Shown piece by piece: positions 1 to 4,369 of a stretch of 5,385 nucleotides of DNA. The position numbers were made by a program, and so were the translations under genes. The notes under the pieces were generated by a model. That model searched no databases. It was not told where the DNA came from and saw nothing but the letters and a program-made list of their open reading frames with translations. Every line of letters starts with the position of its first letter. Position 1 is the stretch's first letter. The stretch comes from Candidatus Brocadiaceae bacterium (GTDB lineage: Bacteria; Planctomycetota; Brocadiia; SM23-32), in NCBI GenBank assembly GCA_003551785.1, contig PUNP01000090.1, forward strand, positions 1 to 5,385. The letters are read 5' to 3'.

Positions 1-308
1 GCATATGTAGTAACGCAGGCACAATCAGCTAACCCATCAGATTTTTCGTCAGAGATGACGACTATATAAGCGGATGGTCGCTTTCCTTCCGGTGGCGCAC
101 CGACGGCCGGGAGCCAGGCGAGTGTATCAAAAACACTATCTACTTTTTCACTATCATCGACGAGTATAAGTTCCCATTCCTGTTTATTACCACCGGAAGG
201 GGCATATCGGCAAAGTTCAACAACTTTCAGAAGTATATCACGTTCAACAGGTTCTCCTGTATACCGCCTGATTGACCTACGTGTTTCCAACGCCTCTGTT
301 ACATCCAT
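1..308 (-). CDS. Nitroreductase family protein (N-terminal part, cut by window edge)
   Basis: Reading the minus strand from an ATG at 308 gives 102 open codons running off the left edge. The protein starts MDVTEALETRRSIRRY. RRSIRRY (residues 10-16) is the usual N-terminal phosphate-contacting segment of the FMN-dependent nitroreductase fold. APSGGNKQEW (36-45) matches the family's APSxxNxQPW motif, with Glu where Pro is usual. A later stretch, near residues 82-89, fits the central strand. Family members are cytoplasmic homodimers that use NAD(P)H to reduce nitro compounds, quinones or other acceptors; the substrate here cannot be told. GGAG at 317-320, eight bases before the ATG, supports the start. 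The gene lies 35 bases downstream of the NFACT gene on the same strand with no terminator visible between, so co-transcription is likely. Typical members are 170-220 residues, so about half is missing. The family call is firm; the subfamily is open. Confidence 0.88.
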   Translation of the reverse strand, partial: MDVTEALETRRSIRRYTGEPVERDILLKVVELCRYAPSGGNKQEWELILVDDSEKVDSVFDTLAWLPAVGAPPEGKRPSAYIVVISDEKSDGLADCACVTTY

Positions 309-343
309 GAAATAAGCTCCAATAAATTTAATGGTTAACAACT

Positions 344-1831
344 CTATTTCTGCATTCTTTGCAATATCGCCTTAACAGTTTTCTCGCTGTATCTCACAGC
401 AAATGTTGACTCTTTTGCGTAATGCACTGTTCCCGGCTCACCGCCTTTAACCGGTTTAACATATTTTCTTTGTGTATAGATTACCCTCGCAAACCCAGCT
501 CCGCGTCTTTTAGAATAATAAACAGCCAGGTGAGCCGCATCGTTTAAGGTCTTCTCAGATGGGATGTCACTTGAAGTCGTTTTAATTATCACATGAGGAC
601 CAGAGCTTCCGAGAATATGCATCCACCAATCATTACCTCTGGCGAAGGAAAAGGTTAATTCTCTATTTTCTTTACTGTTACGAGCGACGTATATTTCATC
701 GCCGGCGGCGGACGTAAACTGCCTCGGCCCTGAATTTTGCCTTCTTCCCTTTTCCCGTGTCGCTGTTGCGTTGTTTGCATCAACCCAGCATTGCAGATCA
801 TTTTCTTCTATGAAAACCTCAAGCTGCCTCAATCCACGTATATTATTGAGGGAATCGATAATTATTTCAAGTTCATTAATCTTCTTTTCGACATTTTGCA
901 GCCGAGACCTCATCGGCTGAATATTTTTTCTCAAATTTTTATAGCGCTTAAAAAACTTTTGCATGTTCTCCTGCGGTGACAACCGCGGGTTCATTTCAAT
1001 AGTCTTTTCAGGCATTCCTTCGACAAAATAATCGGGGATAACAATTTTATTTTGTCCCTTTTTTATGTCAGGTAATGCTATTTTAAGCAATTCCCCTTTT
1101 TTTCTCAAATCATCTGCATTTTCCGCAATCTCAATATCTTTTTTTATATTTAGCGCCAACCTTTCTTGCCGGCTGAGCTCGCCATGAAGGCGGTTTTTCA
1201 AGAGTGAAAGCAGTTGCTCGAATTTTACCTTTTCCTGCTCCTGGCGATAATAATTAGATATAGCGCGGCTCAAAGAAAGAACATCGTCCGGATCATACAA
1301 TGAGAGGAACCGGTTTGTCTCAGCTTTCGGGGAATCCGGTGGAGGCGGTGGCGGCTCATATAAAAGTCCGGCTTTAACTTCGCGCCGGGATAATTTTTTG
1401 GGATAAAGAACACCGAGCACCTTATTGGCGGAGTCAATTAATACTAAATTAGCGCCGCGGCCGGTCAGTTCTGCTATAAAACGCAGTCTTTGCTTTCTCA
1501 GCAGGGCGTCCCTTTTTATACAATGCAAGGCCACAACCCTGTCGCCGGCAGCATGCGTCATCATAACGAGGGGGCTCCCCGTTAAATGCTGTCTCAGAAC
1601 ATTGCAAAAGCCCGTCTTAGCCCCGCCTGTTTGAGGGCGCTTTGTTTTCAAATGCATACGGACAAATGGAGACCGAGTAACGAACTGCAGCCAGAACAGT
1701 CCCCCATCATTTCGAATATGAAAAACAATAGTGGATGCTTCCGGCTGATCAATGCGGACAATAGTTCCCCCCGATATTAAAGGGTTCAACTGAAATGTCA
1801 GCTGTTTAATTTCTTCTGTTGTTAATGACAT
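344..1831 (-). CDS. rqcH: NFACT family protein, RqcH/Rqc2 homologue (ribosome-associated quality control)
   Basis: The 495-residue protein has the NFACT order of domains: NFACT-N (about 1-165), a helix-hairpin-helix-like region (about 175-230), a charged middle coiled coil (about 285-345) and the C-terminal NFACT-R/DUF814 domain (about 370-480). Diagnostic segments are FCNVLRQHLTG (75-85), AAGDRVV with Asp97-Arg98, RLSPQENMQKFFKRY (283-297), GNDWWMHILGSSGPHV (399-414) and YTQRKYVKPVKGGEPG (452-467). The Asp-Arg pair falls at the position shown to be needed for tailing in Bacillus RqcH. Family members bind the 50S subunit carrying a stalled peptidyl-tRNA and add C-terminal alanine tails that mark the chain for degradation; older annotations say fibronectin-binding protein. 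At 495 residues it is somewhat shorter than the roughly 570 of Firmicute RqcH. No strong Shine-Dalgarno precedes the ATG at 1831. Six prolines in a row (160-165) are unusual. Alanine tailing is inferred from homology only. Confidence 0.9.
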   Translation of the reverse strand: MSLTTEEIKQLTFQLNPLISGGTIVRIDQPEASTIVFHIRNDGGLFWLQFVTRSPFVRMHLKTKRPQTGGAKTGFCNVLRQHLTGSPLVMMTHAAGDRVVALHCIKRDALLRKQRLRFIAELTGRGANLVLIDSANKVLGVLYPKKLSRREVKAGLLYEPPPPPPDSPKAETNRFLSLYDPDDVLSLSRAISNYYRQEQEKVKFEQLLSLLKNRLHGELSRQERLALNIKKDIEIAENADDLRKKGELLKIALPDIKKGQNKIVIPDYFVEGMPEKTIEMNPRLSPQENMQKFFKRYKNLRKNIQPMRSRLQNVEKKINELEIIIDSLNNIRGLRQLEVFIEENDLQCWVDANNATATREKGRRQNSGPRQFTSAAGDEIYVARNSKENRELTFSFARGNDWWMHILGSSGPHVIIKTTSSDIPSEKTLNDAAHLAVYYSKRRGAGFARVIYTQRKYVKPVKGGEPGTVHYAKESTFAVRYSEKTVKAILQRMQK

Positions 1832-1837
1832 CTTAAT

Positions 1838-1866
1838 TTGACAGATTTTGGTGAATATGCAATAAT
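1838..1866 (+). promoter_or_regulatory. Sigma-70-type promoter of the cold-shock gene
   Basis: A perfect -35 hexamer TTGACA (1838-1843) is followed after exactly 17 bases by AATAAT (1861-1866), five of six matches to TATAAT. Transcription would begin near 1873 and give a leader of about 76 bases before the GTG at 1949. The -35 box lies only seven bases from the start codon of the divergent NFACT gene. A second, poorer pair, TTGGTG (1848-1853) and TATAAG (1871-1876), also has 17-base spacing. The promoter was read by eye. Confidence 0.6.
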
Positions 1867-1879
1867 CTACTATAAGTTC

Positions 1880-1910
1880 ATGCTTGTTTTCTTATTGTTA
1901 CAACAAGCAT
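1880..1910 (+). promoter_or_regulatory. Stem-loop in the 5' leader of the cold-shock mRNA
   Basis: ATGCTTGTT (1880-1888) and AACAAGCAT (1902-1910) form a perfect 9-bp stem with a 13-base loop. Outside it, TATAA (1871-1875) can pair with TTATA (1913-1917) across a small internal loop. If the promoter at 1838-1866 is used, the hairpin sits within the first ten or so bases of the transcript, upstream of the ribosome site. Cold-shock mRNAs in other bacteria often have structured, temperature-responsive leaders, so a regulatory role is plausible but inferred. Because the element is palindromic in DNA, a repressor operator between the divergent genes is the alternative. Confidence 0.5.
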
Positions 1911-1936
1911 AGTTATAAGTTTAGACTTTTGTTGCA

Positions 1937-1940
1937 GGAG
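1937..1940 (+). promoter_or_regulatory. Ribosome binding site that fixes the GTG start of the cold-shock gene
   Basis: GGAG lies eight bases upstream of GTG at 1949. There is no ATG in the frame near the family's conserved N-terminus, so this site and the fit to the usual cold-shock N-terminus decide the GTG start. Confidence 0.7.
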
Positions 1941-1948
1941 AAGTTATC

Positions 1949-2155
1949 GTGGTACCTGAAGGAACAGTGAAATGGTTTGACAGTAAGAAAGGTTTTGGTT
2001 TTATTCAGCCGGATGATGCTGAAGAAGATGTATTTGTTCATTATAGCGCTCTGAATATGGATGGATTTAAAGATCTCCATGACGACCAGCGCGTTAATTT
2101 TGAGATTGAAGAGAGTGAGAAAGGGCTTAGAGCCGAAAACGTAACACCTCTTTAA
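1949..2155 (+). CDS. Cold-shock domain protein (CspA family)
   Basis: This 68-residue protein is a complete single cold-shock domain, the normal size for bacterial Csp proteins. Family landmarks are [15 protein letters not shown] (5-19), which contains the RNP1 motif KGFGFI (14-19), and DVFVHYSAL (27-35), which contains RNP2 VFVH (28-31). The aromatic residues Trp9, Phe10, Phe16, Phe18, Phe29 and His31 expected on the nucleic-acid-binding face are all present. Such proteins bind single-stranded RNA and DNA in the cytoplasm, melting structure and acting as RNA chaperones or antiterminators. The start is GTG, with GGAG eight bases upstream. The gene is alone in its unit: it has its own promoter, a stem-loop leader and a terminator just downstream. 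Whether it is cold-inducible or constitutive cannot be read from the protein, so no specific csp letter is given. Confidence 0.95.
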   Translation: MVPEGTVKWFDSKKGFGFIQPDDAEEDVFVHYSALNMDGFKDLHDDQRVNFEIEESEKGLRAENVTPL

Positions 2156-2172
2156 TTCATTCGTCATTTCAA

Positions 2173-2222
2173 AGAAAAAACGGCCCGTTATATTAACTGC
2201 GATATGACGGGCTTATTTTTTT
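2173..2222 (+). terminator. Intrinsic terminator after the cold-shock gene, probably bidirectional
   Basis: GCCCGTTATAT (2183-2193) pairs with ATATGACGGGC (2202-2212), giving 11 bp with one G-U pair and an 8-base loop. It is followed by TTATTTTTTT (2213-2222). On the left flank a run of six A (2175-2180) provides a U-tract for transcription from the other strand. It therefore can stop both the cold-shock transcript and leftward transcripts from the convergent signal peptidase side. It begins less than 30 bases after the cold-shock stop codon. Confidence 0.88.
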
Positions 2223-2338
2223 CAAATTCAAATCCTCAGTGAACCACGCCTCCCCCGGGAACGGCAAACGGCGGTTTCAGCTTGCATACATAAAAATGAG
2301 CCTTGACCCACCGGGGATTAACAAACACGAACATACAC
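2223..2338. other. Intergenic stretch without a credible gene
   Basis: Between the terminator and the large hairpin I see no coding sequence with family-like features or a ribosome site. The stretch holds a CCCGGG palindrome (2254-2259), the tandem-like AACGGCAAACGGC (2260-2272), and one copy of the octamer TGAACCAC (2240-2247) that recurs inside the hairpin. TTGACC (2303-2308) would be a -35 box correctly placed for a plus-strand transcript starting at 2338-2339, but the expected -10 position (CACGAA, 2326-2331) is poor. Confidence 0.5.
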
Positions 2339-2519
2339 AGTGGTCCTTCCAAATTATTTTTATGGATTCAGCCTGAGCGCCGGTGGTTCATATGCAAGGC
2401 GCAGTGAGAAGCCGAACCTTAACAGGTCGGCGCCGAACGGCAACATCAACAGATGAGCCACCGGCGACCGTCCCTGCGGGAGGCATCCTGAACCACAAAA
2501 ACAAGTGGAAAGGGCCACT
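2339..2519 (+). ncRNA. Candidate structured RNA, 181-base long hairpin with 6S-like architecture
   Basis: The ends pair: 2339-2371 with 2488-2519 form a closing stem of about 27 bp, including a 13-bp terminal helix (2339-2351 with 2506-2519, one bulge). An asymmetric bubble follows (CCTGAG, 2372-2377, against 2467-2487, which can fold TCCC-TGC-GGGA). Then comes a 14-bp helix (2378-2391 with 2453-2466) and an apical region with a further 8-bp hairpin (2411-2419 with 2424-2431). A long hairpin with a central bubble and about 180 bases is the plan of 6S RNA, the RNA-polymerase-binding regulator. CCTGAGC and CCTGCGG plus GGCATC resemble what I remember of the enterobacterial 6S sequence, but this is unchecked. 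The strand is a weak preference: two U-G pairs favour plus (2344/2514, 2387/2457) and two favour minus (2356/2502, 2362/2496). No U-tract follows either end. A minus-strand 3' UTR structure of the signal peptidase mRNA, or a dead small mobile element, are alternatives. Confidence 0.4.
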
Positions 2520-2528
2520 AACCCAATT

Positions 2529-3995
2529 TCATTCTCTTACCCCGGCCGGAAGTAAGGAAATATCGGCAACCGGCCAGAATACCCCGAACGCCCGTCCAAT
2601 CAGGTTTTCTTCCGGCACTTCATGACTTTCCCATTCTCTGCTGTCGCTGCTGTAAGGGCTATTATCACCCAAAACAAAATAACTGCTGTCATCCAGGGCA
2701 TATTGTGCATTTCCAAAATCGTTTCTGCCGGGTAAATAGTAAACATCCCTTTGCAGATTCACCCTGCAAAATTCCGCTTTTAACCCGGATGCGCCTAAAC
2801 CCACGAACTGCTCAAATTCCCGTCCAAGTTCATTATTATCGGTAGTATAATAATGACGAATAACCTCTTCCCCGTTCACATCTATAATTATCATTTTGTC
2901 ATATCGCAGCACTGAAATAAGATTGGCATCAGTCTTATGCAAACCCGGCGAATCAACTTTAGCAACAACTGAATCGGCATCCCATAGAATGATATCACGC
3001 TCGGAATCCACGGGGATAGCAACATGAAAAAGATGACCTCCACCGGCCGCTCTGAAATGCAATGCACCCTCGTCCCGCTCCGCCTCCTGCAGCTTGACTT
3101 CGGTTTCGATCTTAACTTCATCCACCCTGTGACGCCCGGACCTGCCGTCGGTATTATGCACACCATTATAAGCATAAAAATCTCTGATGAGACCGGCATA
3201 ACGTACCAATACCGGTTCTTGGGAGTCCAGGGTGTTAACTTGCAAAACCCCCTCATCATCATCCCAATGCCAATTATCGGGAGTTGCACCAAAATCCCAC
3301 CATCTTTCAAATTGATGTTGAGGCAGCTGGCGGGTATCAAGCACATCCATCCACATACGCTCCTGAATGGCACGAGGTTTCCGCGCTATCTCCCCGTTGA
3401 CGTATATGTTTCCTTCCCGTATAGAAATTTTTTCCCCCGGCAACCCTATAATCCTCTTAATATAATTTTTATCCCCGTAAGGAAAATCAAAAACGGCAAG
3501 CTCCCAGCGACGCGGGCGCCGAAACCGGTAAACAAACTTATTAACCAATATCCGGCTGCCCCATCTATCTATCCTGTTTGCGGCCTCTATACCTCTTACC
3601 GGCCGGCCGCCTATCGCCGTGGCGCCCTGATGCCAAAGCCATTCCGGCTGTCGGAAAGAGATAGGTTCTCTATCGAAATCCTCAACCCACACCGGTCCGG
3701 CACCGGGCCATTTATTTGAGCAGTTAGGGCATATTATCTCACCGCGCTGCCCTACTTTATCATGCCCCACCCGGAAAGCAGAGCCGCAATTAGTACACCG
3801 TATCTCTCTATGGATACCTAACAGCGATGGGGCCATACTGCCGGTCGGTATTTTGAAAGCCTCTACTACCATTTGGCGCAGGAAAAGCACCATGAGCACT
3901 GCTATAGCGATAGACTCCAGGTTATCACGCAAAGTAGTCCTCTCGAGCCTGATTGATTTACTCTTCTTTGTTTTTTTTGATGAATCAGAAGTCAT
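2529..3995 (-). CDS. lepB: Signal peptidase I, large form with zinc-ribbon and beta-rich inserts
   Basis: This is a membrane-bound serine/lysine protease that removes signal peptides from exported proteins. The 488 residues begin with a Lys-rich cytoplasmic tail and one membrane segment (about 27-44). Next is FKIPTGSMAPSLLG (47-60) with nucleophile Ser53. RILVNKFVY (148-156), RRWELAVFDFP (162-172) and YIKRIIGLPGE (178-188) follow, the last with general-base Lys180. The closing box is YFVLGDNSPYSSDSREW (439-455). All the catalytic boxes are intact. Two insertions make it about twice the usual size. Cys67-x2-Cys70 and Cys89-x2-Cys92 form a zinc-ribbon-like module right after the Ser box. Residues about 203-436 form a beta-rich, Trp- and Asp-rich domain of unknown role, possibly a lectin-like fold, inserted before the last box. 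From memory, similar inserts occur in planctomycete-type peptidases. The Shine-Dalgarno before the ATG at 3995 is weak. The gene stands alone, divergent from comM and convergent with the cold-shock gene. Confidence 0.93.
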   Translation of the reverse strand: MTSDSSKKTKKSKSIRLERTTLRDNLESIAIAVLMVLFLRQMVVEAFKIPTGSMAPSLLGIHREIRCTNCGSAFRVGHDKVGQRGEIICPNCSNKWPGAGPVWVEDFDREPISFRQPEWLWHQGATAIGGRPVRGIEAANRIDRWGSRILVNKFVYRFRRPRRWELAVFDFPYGDKNYIKRIIGLPGEKISIREGNIYVNGEIARKPRAIQERMWMDVLDTRQLPQHQFERWWDFGATPDNWHWDDDEGVLQVNTLDSQEPVLVRYAGLIRDFYAYNGVHNTDGRSGRHRVDEVKIETEVKLQEAERDEGALHFRAAGGGHLFHVAIPVDSERDIILWDADSVVAKVDSPGLHKTDANLISVLRYDKMIIIDVNGEEVIRHYYTTDNNELGREFEQFVGLGASGLKAEFCRVNLQRDVYYLPGRNDFGNAQYALDDSSYFVLGDNSPYSSDSREWESHEVPEENLIGRAFGVFWPVADISLLPAGVRE

Positions 3996-4091
3996 AAAAA
4001 CTCATATAAGTGAAAATTTTATCTAATAAATTTCGATGAAAAATATCTACGAACGAAAGAATTACGCCTGCCCGTCCCTGCGTGCGCCCTG

Positions 4092-4110
4092 GACAGGCAA
4101 GATGCCTGTC
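4092..4110. repeat. REP-like intergenic palindrome
   Basis: GACAGGCA (4092-4099) and TGCCTGTC (4103-4110) are perfect 8-bp inverted arms with an AGA loop. The element sits in a GC-rich patch (about 4065-4140) inside otherwise AT-rich spacer. Short GC-rich palindromes of this kind in spacers are often dispersed genomic repeats, but only one copy is in the window, so repeat status is inferred. Confidence 0.45.
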
Positions 4111-4148
4111 ATACATTCCGCCTGCACCTTTCCGGCCACGCTTCTAGG

Positions 4149-4160
4149 ATAAGCGCTTAT
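4149..4160. promoter_or_regulatory. Perfect 12-base palindrome, possible operator
   Basis: ATAAGCGCTTAT is a perfect two-fold palindrome in the divergent spacer, a shape that suits a dimeric helix-turn-helix regulator. It has no loop and would make a poor RNA hairpin. No regulator is encoded nearby, and chance is possible. Confidence 0.25.
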
Positions 4161-4202
4161 TTTACCCCTAACGGGAATTTCAAGCAAACTAAAATAAAAG
4201 TA

Positions 4203-4227
4203 GGGCTTACATTTGAAAGGTAAGCCC
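4203..4227. terminator. Terminator-like hairpin in the divergent spacer
   Basis: GGGCTTAC (4203-4210) and GTAAGCCC (4220-4227) form a perfect 8-bp stem with a 9-base loop. On the minus strand it is followed by TACTTTTATTTTAG (4202-4189), a U-rich tail; on the plus strand by CTCTTATATATAATT. No annotated gene ends here, since the flanking genes diverge. It may end a small unannotated transcript or attenuate one of the leaders. Confidence 0.5.
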
Positions 4228-4356
4228 CTCTTATATATAATTCAAAGGTAAAAAAAGATCAAGGTTAAGTCCTCAGTAACCCCCTTGCCATCCCCAACAG
4301 CCCTATGCCGGTGAAGATGAGTTGAGGGTGTTCACTGAAAATTTACGATTAAGTTT

Positions 4357-4360
4357 GGAG
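4357..4360 (+). promoter_or_regulatory. Ribosome binding site that fixes the GTG start of comM
   Basis: GGAG lies nine bases before GTG at 4370. The alternative in-frame ATG at 4391 has only A-rich sequence upstream and would remove the conserved N-terminal residues, so GTG is preferred. Confidence 0.65.
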
Positions 4361-4369
4361 ATAGAGACT

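Larger units (their letters stand above)
3996..4369. other. Divergent intergenic region between the signal peptidase and comM genes
   Basis: This stretch of 374 bases has no credible coding sequence. The left part (3996-4060) is AT-rich and must contain the peptidase promoter, but I see no convincing -35/-10 pair. The middle has GC-rich palindromic DNA (4062-4140), then a 12-base palindrome (4149-4160) and a terminator-like hairpin (4203-4227). Near comM, TTGAGG (4322-4327) and TACGAT (4344-4349) with 16-base spacing is a weak promoter candidate that would leave a leader of only about 14 bases. Confidence 0.5.

Noticed and set aside
1913..2167. 84-codon minus-strand frame opposite the cold-shock gene
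   Set aside because: It is antisense to a complete cold-shock domain and shows no recognisable motif.
2339..2519. SRP RNA, tmRNA, RNase P RNA or a known riboswitch as the identity of the hairpin
   Set aside because: I looked for the SRP GGAAGGAAGC loop, the tmRNA ends, the RNase P GAGGAAAGTCC core and the TPP and cobalamin boxes on both strands and found none.
2331..2527. The hairpin as an insertion of a small inverted-repeat transposable element
   Set aside because: The flanks (ACATACAC on the left, AACCCAAT on the right) show no target-site duplication, and the arms pair throughout rather than only at the ends. It is not excluded without a genome-wide copy search.
2383..2625. 80-codon plus-strand frame running from the spacer into the 3' end of the signal peptidase gene
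   Set aside because: It has no ribosome site, a low-complexity Arg/Thr-rich translation, and half of it is opposite the real gene; the DNA there is better explained as structured RNA.
2891..3373. 160-codon minus-strand frame within the signal peptidase gene
   Set aside because: It is an overlapping alternative frame of the same coding region with no family features.
3024..3719. 231-codon open frame on the plus strand
   Set aside because: It lies wholly opposite the signal peptidase gene, whose catalytic motifs are unmistakable. Its own translation has no recognisable domain.
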